A stretch of DNA of 64,000 nucleotides from Nostoc sp. FACHB-892 (lineage in GTDB: Bacteria; Cyanobacteriota; Cyanobacteriia; Cyanobacteriales; Nostocaceae), in contig NZ_JACJTR010000014.1 in assembly GCF_014698795.1 (NCBI RefSeq), positions 122,745 to 186,744 of the forward strand. The letters are read 5' to 3'. Both the position numbers and the translations under genes were made by a program. Position 1 is the stretch's first letter. Each line of letters begins with the position of its first letter. Positions 17,311 through 26,079 of the stretch are shown here, piece by piece. The notes under the pieces are model-generated. The model made no database searches, had not been told where the DNA came from, and was given only the letters and a program-made list of their open reading frames with translations.

Positions 17311-18870
17311 TTGCTTTCTGAATTTGCCACTTGTCCTGGCTTGTTTTATGCTACACCCGCCGCCGATGGTATATTATCTCGCATTAGAATACCAGGTGGA
17401 ATTATTAGTAGTCAGCAGTGCCGTGTGATCGCAGATATAGCAGAACAGCACGGTGGCGGCTATGTAGATGTGACTAATCGAGCTAATCTACAAGTCCGCG
17501 AAATCCGCACAGAGATTAATGCTGAGGTTCTGAAACACTTACAGGATATGGAACTAGGTTCTCGTAATCCTGTTGTAGACCACATCCGTAATATTATGAG
17601 CAGCCCAACTGCTGGTATCGACCCGCTAGAATTAATCGACACCCGCCCTTTTGTCCAAAGTTGGGATGATTATATTGCTGCACATCCGGCGCTTTCGGGA
17701 CTGTCGGCGAAATTTAGCGTTTGCTTTGATGGTGGTGGGATAATTCGGGTGTGCGATCGCTTGAATGATATCCTATTTGCTGCTGTCTTAGTTAACAGTA
17801 ATGTTTACTTCCGCCTCCATTTAAGTGTCGGCGCAAAGGGTCAACCGCCCAGCGATATGGGAATTTTGTTACCACCAGAAAAATGTTTGCCCGTTTTGAC
17901 AGCTTTGGCAGAGGTCTATCTAGCTCATAGTAATACTACAAGTAAGCGTCGGCTACGTCTCTTAGAGTTATTGAATACTTTGGGTTGTGAAAATTATCTC
18001 CAGGAAGTTCAGCAGCGTCTACCTTTTTCTCTTTTATGCAGTGACCTAACCCCCCAACCCCGTTCCCTACAAGGGAAGGGGGAGGAATTCTCCCCTCTCC
18101 TACAAGGAGAGGGGTTGGGGGAGAGGTCAAATACTAAGTATCAGCATATTGGCCTCCATCCCCAACGTCAGCAAGGCTTGTTTTACATTGGTGTCGTCTT
18201 ACCCCTTGGACGATTGGAGAGTAACCAAATGCGGGGTTTAGGAGATTTAGCAACGAAATACGGTAGTGGCACTCTTCGATTAACCCCCTGGCAAAATCTG
18301 CTCTTAACAGATATTCCTGAGCAATGGGTTGCTGATGTCCAAAGTGAAATTGCTTTCTTAGGATTAGATTCCTCAGCAACCAACATCAAAAGTGCATTAG
18401 TTGCCTGTTCTGGAAAAAAAGGTTGCGCCGCTTCTGCCACGGACACCAAGGATCATGCATTAGCATTAGCAGAGTATCTTGAAACTCACGTTACTCTGGA
18501 TTGCCCTGTTAATATCCACTTCACTGGCTGCGAAAAATCCTGCGCCCAGCATAGCAAGAGTGATATTACTCTGCTTGGTGTCAGCATTGAGGGTGACAAT
18601 GGAACTGTGGAAGGCTATCACATTTATGTTGGTGACAGCAAGGAGAAATTCGGACGTGAATTATATCAAAATGTAACTTTTGCCGAATTACCTGCATTAA
18701 TAGAGCGGATGCTATATGTATATAAAATTCAACGTCTAAATTCTGATGAGTCTTTTGGGAAATTTGCTAATCGATATGCGATCGCCCAATTACACGAGTT
18801 GTTTAATATTATTCCTAAATCATTCGTGAACAACAAGATTCCCAACTTTTTAGAGAAGTCGGCAATCTGA
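17311..18870 (+). CDS. cobG: Precorrin-3B synthase (CobG)
   Basis: Start TTG 17311 is chosen because a perfect AAGGAG (17297-17302) lies eight bases upstream and the protein then begins MLSEFATCPGLFYATPA; earlier in-frame starts lie inside the riboswitch. 519 residues, with the repeated sulfite/nitrite-reductase fold. The siroheme-type 4Fe-4S ligands are visible as VACSGKKGCAAS (C-x5-C) and FTGCEKSCAQH (C-x3-C). It oxidises precorrin-3A to precorrin-3B in aerobic-type cobalamin synthesis. A repeat of ~85 bp (18042-18129) is inserted in frame between the two half-domains, adding ~28 residues (from TPQPRSLQGKGEE to LGERS) in a region likely to be a surface linker. cobH and cobI follow. Confidence 0.9.
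   Translation: MLSEFATCPGLFYATPAADGILSRIRIPGGIISSQQCRVIADIAEQHGGGYVDVTNRANLQVREIRTEINAEVLKHLQDMELGSRNPVVDHIRNIMSSPTAGIDPLELIDTRPFVQSWDDYIAAHPALSGLSAKFSVCFDGGGIIRVCDRLNDILFAAVLVNSNVYFRLHLSVGAKGQPPSDMGILLPPEKCLPVLTALAEVYLAHSNTTSKRRLRLLELLNTLGCENYLQEVQQRLPFSLLCSDLTPQPRSLQGKGEEFSPLLQGEGLGERSNTKYQHIGLHPQRQQGLFYIGVVLPLGRLESNQMRGLGDLATKYGSGTLRLTPWQNLLLTDIPEQWVADVQSEIAFLGLDSSATNIKSALVACSGKKGCAASATDTKDHALALAEYLETHVTLDCPVNIHFTGCEKSCAQHSKSDITLLGVSIEGDNGTVEGYHIYVGDSKEKFGRELYQNVTFAELPALIERMLYVYKIQRLNSDESFGKFANRYAIAQLHELFNIIPKSFVNNKIPNFLEKSAI
18042..18129. repeat. CCTAACCCCC...GAGAGGTCA repeat inserted in cobG
   Basis: Bounded by TGACCT and AGGTCA, with internal hairpins CCCTACAAGGG and CCTCTCCTACAAGGAGAGG. 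An intergenic relative lies at 44187-44281 with the same CCTAACCCCC start and GAGGTCA end. All codons through it are sense. Confidence 0.85.
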
Positions 18871-18918
18871 GCCTTTCGATTTTCATCGGTCAATCCAAAA
18901 TATAAAATCCCAAATCGA

Positions 18919-19545
18919 ATGCCAGACTATATCCGAGATGCTAACGAAATTTACCGCAATTCTTTTGCAATCATCCGGTCAGAAGCGAATCTAGATGTAC
19001 TACCGCCAGATGTAGCAAAAGTTGCTGTGCGTCTCATTCATGCCTGTGGAATGACGGATATTGTCACTGACTTGGGATATTCACCAACAGCAGTACAATC
19101 CGCAAGGGCAGCACTAGCAGCAGGAGCGCCAATTCTATGTGATTGCCGGATGGTTGCTGATGGTGTTACCAGGCGGCGGTTGTCTGTAAATAATCAAGTT
19201 ATCTGTACCCTCAACGAGCCGGAAGTGCCAGAAATTGCCCAGCGTCTGGGTACTACAAGGTCGGCAGCAGCTTTAGAATTATGGCGATCGCACCTTGAAG
19301 GATCGGTGATCGCAATCGGTAATGCGCCCACAGCACTGTTTAGGCTGTTAGAAATGCTCGATGAAGGAGTGCCGAAACCTGCGATTATCTTAGGCTTTCC
19401 AGTGGGGTTTGTCGGTGCAGCCGAATCGAAAGCAGCACTAGTAGCAGACAGCAGGAATGTACCATTTTTAACATTACATGGTCGGCGCGGTGGGAGTGCG
19501 ATCGCAGCCGCAGCAGTTAACGCCCTGGCAACGGAGGAAGAATGA
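18919..19545 (+). CDS. cobH: Precorrin-8X methylmutase (CobH/CbiC)
   Basis: 208 residues from ATG 18919. The catalytic His is in RLIHACGMTDI, and other family blocks are AALAAGAPILCDCRMVADGV, SVIAIGNAPTALF, GFPVGFVGAAESK and LHGRRGGSAIAAAAVNAL. It moves the C-11 methyl to C-12, making hydrogenobyrinic acid from precorrin-8X. It lies 48 bases after cobG, and its stop overlaps the cobI start by four bases (ATGA). All three genes should share the upstream riboswitch control through the common transcript. Confidence 0.96.
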   Translation: MPDYIRDANEIYRNSFAIIRSEANLDVLPPDVAKVAVRLIHACGMTDIVTDLGYSPTAVQSARAALAAGAPILCDCRMVADGVTRRRLSVNNQVICTLNEPEVPEIAQRLGTTRSAAALELWRSHLEGSVIAIGNAPTALFRLLEMLDEGVPKPAIILGFPVGFVGAAESKAALVADSRNVPFLTLHGRRGGSAIAAAAVNALATEEE

Positions 19546-20252
19546 ATATGGAAACCAAAGGTCGTCTTTATGGAATTGGTGTCGGGCCAGGCGATCCCGA
19601 ACTATTGACTCTGAAAGCACTGCGCCTATTACGTGCGGCTCCTGTGGTAGCCTATCAATCAGCCACAGATAAAGAAAGTATTGCTAGAGCGATCGTGGCG
19701 CAGTATCTTCCTGGTAATCAAATTGAGGTGCTATTTCACCTTCCCCGCGCTTTGGAGCCAGAAAAGGCAAAGTCTATTTATGACAAGGAAGTTGAACCAA
19801 TCGCCGACCATTTAGGAGCAGGTCGAGATGTTGTAGTACTGTGTGAGGGAGATCCATTTTTCTATGGCTCGTTCATGTACCTGTTCACACGCTTATCTGA
19901 TCAGTACGTAACAGAAGTTGTCCCTGGAGTTTCTTCACTGATGGCTTGTCCGGTAGCCTTAGGTGTACCTTTCACCTATTACACTGATATTCTCACAGTC
20001 TTACCTGCTCCATTGCCAGCAGAAGAACTAACTACACATCTATTGATGACTGATGCAGCAGCAATTATGAAGTTAGGTCGTCATTTTACCAAAGTACGAG
20101 ATATTCTCCATAAATTAGGGCTAGCATCACGGGCAAGATATATTGAACGGGCATCAACGACACAGCAACGCATCCTACCCTTAGATGAAGTTGATCCAGC
20201 CGAAGTACCCTATTTCTCAATGATTGTGATCCCAACTAAGAATCGGCTTTGA
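19542..20252 (+). CDS. cobI: Precorrin-2 C(20)-methyltransferase (CobI/CbiL)
   Basis: 236 residues. The SAM-dependent tetrapyrrole methylase signature is clear: GRLYGIGVGPGDPELLTLKA near the N-terminus (residues 7-26), VVVLCEGDPFFYGSFMYL, and VVPGVSSLMACPVALGVPF. The GVGPGDP and GDPFFY versions are typical of C20 methylases. It adds the C-20 methyl to precorrin-2, giving precorrin-3A, the CobG substrate. The start codon overlaps the cobH stop (ATGA), implying translational coupling. It is the last gene of the cob transcript; the repeat at 20277-20340 follows. Confidence 0.95.
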   Translation: MNMETKGRLYGIGVGPGDPELLTLKALRLLRAAPVVAYQSATDKESIARAIVAQYLPGNQIEVLFHLPRALEPEKAKSIYDKEVEPIADHLGAGRDVVVLCEGDPFFYGSFMYLFTRLSDQYVTEVVPGVSSLMACPVALGVPFTYYTDILTVLPAPLPAEELTTHLLMTDAAAIMKLGRHFTKVRDILHKLGLASRARYIERASTTQQRILPLDEVDPAEVPYFSMIVIPTKNRL

Positions 20253-20276
20253 AGCAATACACTTGGATTGAGATTT

Positions 20277-20340
20277 GATCCTCCCTAAGCCTGCTAAAAA
20301 AGGGAGAACTAAGCCCTTTTTTAAATTAGTTGGGGGGATC
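20277..20340. repeat. GATCCTCCC...GGGGGGATC repeat; possible terminator
   Basis: An imperfect inverted repeat of the same family as 6163-6203, bounded by GATC ends, with an internal AAGCCCTTTTTT run. Lying 24 bases after cobI, it could end the cob transcript, but its repeat nature makes this incidental. Confidence 0.6.
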
Positions 20341-20377
20341 GAAAATCTCTGAACACACTTAACTGATCGATTCATCT

Positions 20378-21064
20378 TTACAAACGTTGTAGCAAGCTCA
20401 AACCGTGGGTATCAGTACCACAGGTATTGAAAAGAAAGTATTCATCAGCCAACTTTTGTACTTGTTCTGATTCCAATACGCTGGGTTTCCAAGGGTTAGG
20501 GTTATTGTAGGCATAGAAAGTTTCCACACCATCGATGCCCTTTTGGGACGCAGCTGGAATTAAGTCAAAAAGCGATCGCTTGTAACGAGCTGGATGAGCT
20601 AGAACTGCTAATCCCCCGGCTTCATGAATAGCAGCAATCACGTTACTTGCTTGATATTCTTGACCTGTAGTCGCCCTTCTTAGTAGATAAGGCTTCATAC
20701 TAGGGTGTTCTGGTGTAAAAGCGTAAGCCAAAATGTGAACTTCTATATCCAAAAGGTTGGCGTTAATTTCTACACCACTCCACAGGTAAGGAGTGCTTGC
20801 ACCAGGATTATTCCACTTCCAGTCTTCTAACCAAGCAAGTGATGTTTGATAGCCGATAATACTATGATGATCAGTAATGGCTAACCCTTTTAGACCAATA
20901 GCGATCGCTTGCTCCATCAATGCACTCGGCTGCAACCTGCCATCCGAGTAGACAGTGTGCATATGAAAGTTGAATAACCTTGGACAACTTTGTGCATCAA
21001 TGTTTTGGAATACTTGCTTCAAAAGTTCTGTGGAAGCAGTAGTTCGGGCCAAATTTACAGCCAT
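20378..21064 (-). CDS. PHP-domain metal-dependent phosphoesterase
   Basis: 228 residues from ATG 21064. The PHP metal-binding motifs appear in order: NFHMHTVYSDG, LAITDHHS, SGVEINANL, AVLAHPARYK and CGTDTHG. The core is complete and no polymerase or nuclease domains are attached. It is closest in layout to YciV/RNase AM-like PHP proteins, which cleave phosphate from nucleotides or trim RNA 5' ends. It converges on the cob operon with a repeat in between. The exact substrate cannot be told from the sequence. Confidence 0.88.
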   Translation of the reverse strand: MAVNLARTTASTELLKQVFQNIDAQSCPRLFNFHMHTVYSDGRLQPSALMEQAIAIGLKGLAITDHHSIIGYQTSLAWLEDWKWNNPGASTPYLWSGVEINANLLDIEVHILAYAFTPEHPSMKPYLLRRATTGQEYQASNVIAAIHEAGGLAVLAHPARYKRSLFDLIPAASQKGIDGVETFYAYNNPNPWKPSVLESEQVQKLADEYFLFNTCGTDTHGLSLLQRL

Positions 21065-21533
21065 AACCCCCTCTGAACAAAAATATATCTTTTTAACACA
21101 CTAAAATGGCACATCTACAGATGAGAAAGACTCAGCACTAAAAATTAGTATTAGCTGCTACTTTCTCAGCTTTCTCAGCAAATTTTTCAATATGTTAAGA
21201 CTACGTTAGCAAATCTTAACCTCAGTAGTCATGCGTATTTTGGACTACATTAATTTTAAGTGGTAATAAATATCGCATATAAAGTTTTATAAATACACCT
21301 ATACAATTTTTGCTAAATGACTTATTGGCAAGGGCTTGATAGAATAATTTTCTCTAATACCCCTGGAATAAAAGTATATTTTGTGTATAGAAAATAATCT
21401 ATTTCAGTAATTTCACTAATTTTATCTAATTTAGTTCAGCGTAGCGGTAGCCCGCCGCAGGCATCGCATAAGTGAGTGTATACCCAGAAAACTAGCGATG
21501 TCTACGACGGGCTATGCCTACGCCTGGGCTGCA
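21065..21533. other. AT-rich intergenic stretch ending in dispersed repeats
   Basis: 21065-21430 is AT-rich with no coding signal. A repeat GCGTAGCGGTAGCCCGCCG is at 21438-21456, and the 29-bp family is at 21495-21523, immediately after the stop of the PurM-like gene. Confidence 0.6.
21495..21523. repeat. 29-bp dispersed repeat (GCGATGTCTACG...GCCTACGC)
   Basis: Near-identical copies lie at 55691-55719 and 56034-56062, with variants at 11602-11630, 15635-15660 and 58386-58413. The unit starts like HIP1 (GCGAT) and carries a TCTACG/GCCTACG imperfect dyad. Confidence 0.8.
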
Positions 21534-22670
21534 TTATACTCCTCGCGCAATCCCAAAAGTATCTCCTTTCAAGGTCACCCCAAGCGGTTCTACCACAACC
21601 TCGCGGTTAAGGGATGCTTCGACCCTTCCGGCAATCACAGCCGTGAGCTTATGTTCTTTTGCGAGGATAACGATCCTCTCTGCATCCTGCTGCGACTCTG
21701 TATAGAATGCAAATCCTGCTCCGTAATTGAACACAGAAAGCATTGTCTCGACTCCGCCCTCAAGATGACCCTCGACAAAGGCAAAAATCTCCGGCACTGG
21801 AAGCATCGTTTCGATGACATACCGCAGGGGCTTCACCGACCGCATCAGCTTTTGCCATCCATGTCCAGTGATGTTCTCCATCGCAGTGGGACGAATTCCT
21901 TCACCAAGCACCGCCTGTACAAGCGGCGTGTAAAGATACGAGGCGGCATTCATTGCTTCCCAAAACTCCTGCCCACTTGGAAGTTTTGTTCTGTACCCGT
22001 CAGGCAGCGACTCGGCAAGCTTTCGCAGTGGGGTAAAGCCGTTCTCATGGGGCCCCGAACTTTCAACAAGAACAATAGTATTTCCGGCATCCAGACGCGA
22101 ACTATCAACGGGAGCAACACCAACCGGCATGACCCCAAAAACCGAGCCTGCGATGTCAAGCCGGCCTGGAATCATCTTCGTTTTTAGTTGAGGAGTTTCC
22201 CCTGAGAGATACACACACCCAACTCGTTTGCACCCCTCAACTACTCCATCCAAAAACCCATCAAGGAAGGCAGGAGTGAAGATGGTTTCTGGAGTACTCG
22301 ACGGTAGATATAAACCGAGAAGTATAGTCTGCATACCGGAAGTTGCGGCATCGTTCGTAAGACACGAAATAATCTTGATACCGATGTTCCACCAAAATCG
22401 TCGAAGTTCTTCTTCAGAAAGGTCATCAGGTCGAGTATCGTCTGCTGTGCCCAGTCCTTCGGGGACAAGTGTCATCGAAAGTTCTCTAGCCCCCGCCTCT
22501 AGAAAGGGAGCGAGGTTAAAGCTAAAAGCGTTAGCACTTGCTCCAAGACCCGATGCGGGCACGATGCCATAGGCGCTTGCAAAGCCAAGCGTGCGTTTTG
22601 CGGCATCAATGAAGCGTCGTTTTGCGGCATCGAGAGTATCGTAATCGACTTGATCGAGAGCTTGAGCCAT
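21534..22670 (-). CDS. PurM-like (AIR-synthase-related) protein
   Basis: Start ATG 22670 (MAQALDQVDYDTLDAAKRRF); the longer reading runs into repeat DNA. 378 residues. The fold clues are the PurM-type ATP-binding features: GVVEGCKRVGCVYLSGETPQL, VLVESSGPHENGFTPLRKL (close to AIR synthase SSGxHSNGxSLxR) and MENITGHGWQKLMR (relative of DITGGGL). The canonical DD of PurM differs, here LTNDAATSG. It may be a paralogue of phosphoribosylformylglycinamidine cyclo-ligase with another role, not the housekeeping purM. The gene lacks HIP1 sites and looks richer in GC than its neighbours, which hints at transfer. Confidence 0.75.
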   Translation of the reverse strand: MAQALDQVDYDTLDAAKRRFIDAAKRTLGFASAYGIVPASGLGASANAFSFNLAPFLEAGARELSMTLVPEGLGTADDTRPDDLSEEELRRFWWNIGIKIISCLTNDAATSGMQTILLGLYLPSSTPETIFTPAFLDGFLDGVVEGCKRVGCVYLSGETPQLKTKMIPGRLDIAGSVFGVMPVGVAPVDSSRLDAGNTIVLVESSGPHENGFTPLRKLAESLPDGYRTKLPSGQEFWEAMNAASYLYTPLVQAVLGEGIRPTAMENITGHGWQKLMRSVKPLRYVIETMLPVPEIFAFVEGHLEGGVETMLSVFNYGAGFAFYTESQQDAERIVILAKEHKLTAVIAGRVEASLNREVVVEPLGVTLKGDTFGIARGV

Positions 22671-22788
22671 CAGGTTGCGTTTTAAGTTAGAAGTTAGGAT
22701 TAGAGACGCGATTATACTCTTACGAGAAGCCGCTCTTCGAGCGTCTACGCGTCTGTGCAAGAGTTAAAAGTTAGGAAAACTCATAACT

Positions 22789-22995
22789 TTAAAATACCTC
22801 ATCTTCAATACCGCGCCACCATTCCCCCAAATTCATCATGTCTTGGTAAATGTCTTCTAATTCTTTGGTGTAGACATCGTTTGTAAGGGTAGCTCGACGC
22901 TCTTGCAATTTTTTGAGGCGCAGTTGTACCAATAGCCAAGGTTTAGTGATGCTATCAGTTGCTTCGATGTATTGCGCTAGTTCTTTGCTATCCAT
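22789..22995 (-). CDS. Small conserved-looking protein of unknown function
   Basis: Sixty-eight residues from ATG 22995: acidic, helical, with LVQLRLKKLQERRATLTNDVY in the middle and a tryptophan-rich end (LGEWWRGIEDEVF). No signal peptide, membrane segment or known motif. It lies upstream of the PurM-like gene on the same strand, ~120 bases apart. The protein-like composition, ATG start and absence of repeat DNA argue it is real. I do not recognise a function. Confidence 0.6.
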   Translation of the reverse strand: MDSKELAQYIEATDSITKPWLLVQLRLKKLQERRATLTNDVYTKELEDIYQDMMNLGEWWRGIEDEVF

Positions 22996-23099
22996 ATAGT
23001 ATTTTAATTTTCACTCTAGCAAATAATGGTAGTTGCTTTGATAATTTGGACCAGGGCATAAGCTGTATCCGAATCAAGATTATTGTCACTTAACAGCAA

Positions 23100-23158
23100 A
23101 ATAAATTAAAGGTTTGTAGTCATGCCTGGAGCCACTTACTATAAACCTTTAATTTATT
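23100..23158. repeat. Long hairpin, 21-bp arms
   Basis: Arms at 23100-23120 (AATAAATTAAAGG...) and 23138-23158 are complementary with a single G-U-type mismatch, and a 17-base loop lies between. It could be a bidirectional terminator between convergently transcribed units or a decayed mobile element. Confidence 0.65.
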
Positions 23159-23180
23159 AACGCTTACTTAGTGGTCAAAT

Positions 23181-23209
23181 AAGAGGGTGTTTGTTGTAAA
23201 CACCCTCTT
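23181..23209 (-). terminator. Hairpin after the di-haem peroxidase gene
   Basis: Perfect 12-bp arms AAGAGGGTGTTT / AAACACCCTCTT with a GTTGT loop, 25 bases beyond the stop of the minus-strand gene. There is only a short T tract (ATTTG) after it on the minus strand, so termination strength is uncertain. Confidence 0.65.
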
Positions 23210-23233
23210 AAGGATAAAATTTACCTCTAGCCT

Positions 23234-25327
23234 TTAGGGAGTTGCAAGGAAGTTAGCAGGCGGAGTCCTGCTACCATTACGACCAACAGATGGGATCTCT
23301 ATCAAGGCATCTGTGGCTTTACCAGTGCCATCGTTGGTGACGAAGGCTTCGTTTCCTGGATGTCCATTAGGAATAAACAACTGCGGATGGTCGAAGGGCG
23401 CTTTCTCATAACGAACTCGCTCGTCAGTAAGCGCCTTCATAAAGGCTACTAAGTCATCTTTATCCTGATCGCTCAGGTTAAGATTTTCAATATCCGCATC
23501 CAGATTTCCGATGTTCTGCTCGTGGAAGTCACCACCCCGATTGTAAAATTCAACCACTTCCTTGAGGGTCAATTTCCCTCCATTGTGGAAGTACGGTGCG
23601 GTGAGTTCCACATTGCGAAGTGTGGACGTTTTGAAGGCTCCGTCTGCGGCTATTCTCTGGTTGGGGCTGACCGTGATATTGGGATCTACACCGAGAAGCT
23701 GCCGGAATTTGCCTTGTTGAGCTACTCGCGACTCTGAGAGGGGATTACCAAAGGGGTCTTTACCACCCACGCCTAAGTCGTCTGTAGTGGGTCTGACCGC
23801 AATGTTGTAAAAGCCGTTGTCATAGACGGCTTCTTGTCCATCCCCTAGTATCATGTCTTCGAGTCGTTGATTCTGCACGTTTTTCACGGAAGCGTTGGTG
23901 AATTCTGCCCCACCGTGACAGTTGATGCATTTAGCCGCTCCCTCGAAAAGCTGTTTACCCCTCAATTGTTGAGAAGTTAAGGCGTTTTTGTTGCCATCAA
24001 AGTACTGGTCGATAGGCGCATTGTCAGATATTAGTGTGGACTCGTACAGTTGAATCGCTAGCCCGAAGAAAAGCGAAAAGTTGTACTCCATTAGCGTATA
24101 TGTATTCTTGTTTGGATCGACAAGACTCCTCGCGCCCAAGAGGACGGGTTGTCGGCTACCATCATTTTTATCAACCTGAATTGACCATAAAGAATCCCAC
24201 CACTGTGGCTGGAAGGCATCTTCAATCAGCTGCTTGTACTTTTTCTTCAGTCCTTTTCCATTAGGCGCTCTGTAAATACCTAAGGTACTGTCGTCAACTG
24301 CCACCTCCTGTTGTGCAAGTGGTTTCAAATTAGGGGAAAATAATTTTTTACCAAGATCCCTTGGAAGCTTTAGACCTCTCAGTAGGTTTCGTTTCCCAAC
24401 CATCTTTATACCGACATCCTGAAATGTGCGACCGTCAGCAGACATTTCAAATGAGCTAAGAGGTGGCCCCACTGCCTGGGAAGCTAGAGATGAATTCTTG
24501 AGCTTCACACTGACTTGTTGTGGTGATGTTAGAGAAGTTACTGCTTTGTAAAGCTTGGCGTTGGGATCTCTTAATCCAAACGGATTCACCCCATTAAAGT
24601 AGTTCTGAGCTCGTCCATCCCAAAAGTTACGGAAATTGTACACCGCATTAATTGTGGTCGGTGTGTTGCGCGGCTCTACTCGGCGGGTTTCGATACCTCC
24701 CACGTTGAAGATTGGATCGTCGAGTTGAGTCACATTGTCTTGAGGATTACCAGGAGTGGTACTCAAGAATTTAGTATTGAAGACTCCTTGCGAAGAGGCG
24801 ACATCGTTAACGTCAGAAATAACGGCGGAGTTACGGTTGTTTACATCTGCTAGTTTGTGGAATGGGAAATCTGCCGCCTTCAGGGTGTAGTTTGGCCCTC
24901 CGAGACTGAAAGTCTGATCAGGATTCGGATTGCCGCTGGCATCCACGCGCAAAATCCCTGGATTAAGCTGGTTTTTAATTCTGTTGTCTACTCCGGCATG
25001 GAAATGACAAGTAGCACACGATGTCTTGCCATCGCTGCCGACCTGCATATCCCAGAAAAGAGCCTTTCCCAAAGCGATCGCTTTGCTCTTATCCCTTACG
25101 TAGCCTGTATAGTCTGGCCCTGGAATCGGCACGGTCTTTAGCGAAGCCAGTGGCTGGGAGGGTGGCGTTATCTGTGCCGATACAGTATGTCCGGCTAGCA
25201 CTGCGATCGCAACAAGTGCTGCGATCGCCACATTGCTTTTCATTCTCCTTGACAATCTTGATGCCAGATCAGTAAGTCTGACTACCACAGCAGCCACAAA
25301 AGTGACACCGAGTTGGATTTTACCCAT
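23234..25327 (-). CDS. Di-haem cytochrome c peroxidase / MauG family protein
   Basis: 697 residues from ATG 25327; an internal ATG at 25243 (AAGGAG directly before it) would start cleanly at a signal peptide MKSNVAIAALVAIAVLAG and may be the true start. Haem-binding motifs are CATCH (104-108) and CINCH (467-471). C-terminal family blocks are STLRNVELTAPYFHNGG and EVVEFYNRGGDFH. It should be exported to the periplasm. The protein is ~200-300 residues longer than bacterial cytochrome c peroxidase because of an insertion between the two haem domains. The MauG/CCP family reduces H2O2 or oxidises protein targets; which applies is unknown. Monocistronic. Confidence 0.88.
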   Translation of the reverse strand: MGKIQLGVTFVAAVVVRLTDLASRLSRRMKSNVAIAALVAIAVLAGHTVSAQITPPSQPLASLKTVPIPGPDYTGYVRDKSKAIALGKALFWDMQVGSDGKTSCATCHFHAGVDNRIKNQLNPGILRVDASGNPNPDQTFSLGGPNYTLKAADFPFHKLADVNNRNSAVISDVNDVASSQGVFNTKFLSTTPGNPQDNVTQLDDPIFNVGGIETRRVEPRNTPTTINAVYNFRNFWDGRAQNYFNGVNPFGLRDPNAKLYKAVTSLTSPQQVSVKLKNSSLASQAVGPPLSSFEMSADGRTFQDVGIKMVGKRNLLRGLKLPRDLGKKLFSPNLKPLAQQEVAVDDSTLGIYRAPNGKGLKKKYKQLIEDAFQPQWWDSLWSIQVDKNDGSRQPVLLGARSLVDPNKNTYTLMEYNFSLFFGLAIQLYESTLISDNAPIDQYFDGNKNALTSQQLRGKQLFEGAAKCINCHGGAEFTNASVKNVQNQRLEDMILGDGQEAVYDNGFYNIAVRPTTDDLGVGGKDPFGNPLSESRVAQQGKFRQLLGVDPNITVSPNQRIAADGAFKTSTLRNVELTAPYFHNGGKLTLKEVVEFYNRGGDFHEQNIGNLDADIENLNLSDQDKDDLVAFMKALTDERVRYEKAPFDHPQLFIPNGHPGNEAFVTNDGTGKATDALIEIPSVGRNGSRTPPANFLATP

Positions 25328-26079
25328 GTTTTATATGAACGTTAATAATAATTGTCAAGAGTTGAAGCATTACTGCTCCACTCTCAAATCTGAAACTTTG
25401 TTGTCTTTAATGACACAGAGATGTTAGAATATCAGATTTTTTCTACTTAAGTAAGTAGGTAAGAATAAATCAATCTATATTACACAGGGAAAAATTATTA
25501 AATCAGCTTGTAGTAAGGCTAAAGCCTTTAATATGAAGATTTAATTGAAGCTTTAATTATTCACGCCCACTTACTTACTTGAGTATAATTTTTCTTAAAA
25601 TATTTTTTTACCAATTAAGTTAATGTTGCTGCGGGCACACTTATAGTGCCCCACCATATCTGCCATAAGCTGATGCGTGCCTAAATTGTATAAACACTCT
25701 TTACGGTCGTTAACTGTTAACTGTTGACGGTTAACAGTTATCAGTTATTAGTCATCGGTCATCGGCTTCATATAAATGTTCAAGTTAAATGCGTAACAGC
25801 TTACTATATGTCCAGATAATCAAAAACAGCCACGAGACTACGTCGTGACTGCTGGTAATTATTGTTAAGGTCATCTCACCCCTAAAAGAGGATGGGATAA
25901 TACGAAAGACTGTTGATTGTTGGCTGTTGACCGTCAACCATCAACGGTGTCGGGGCATCTATCATCCCATCTTTAAAATATTGGGTTTTCCCGATGACTT
26001 TTTATAAATTAACTGGTTGTCTTTGCTTTACATATCTGGTAAAGGCTACTGTTACAACCAATCCAACACTGGTAGGTGA
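25328..26079. other. Intergenic region with inverted-repeat pair and dispersed repeat
   Basis: ACTTAAGTAAGTAGG (25445-25459) and CCCACTTACTTACTTGAGT (25566-25584) are near-complementary ends ~140 bases apart, possibly a small mobile element. A repeat shared with 34027-34064 lies at 25766-25803. GTTGACGG/GGTTAACAG-type short repeats are at 25710-25745 and 25915-25945. Confidence 0.55.
25766..25803. repeat. 38-bp repeat, copy 1 (identical at 34027-34064)
   Basis: CTTCATATAAATGTTCAAG followed by TTAAATGCGTAACAGCTTA matches exactly at 34027-34064, and in both places it is preceded by GTTGACGGTTA...CAGT and CATCGGTCATC-type sequence. Confidence 0.9.

Noticed and set aside
21498..22187. 229-codon plus-strand open frame
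   Set aside because: It is antisense to the PurM-like gene, whose family motifs are clear; this frame has none.
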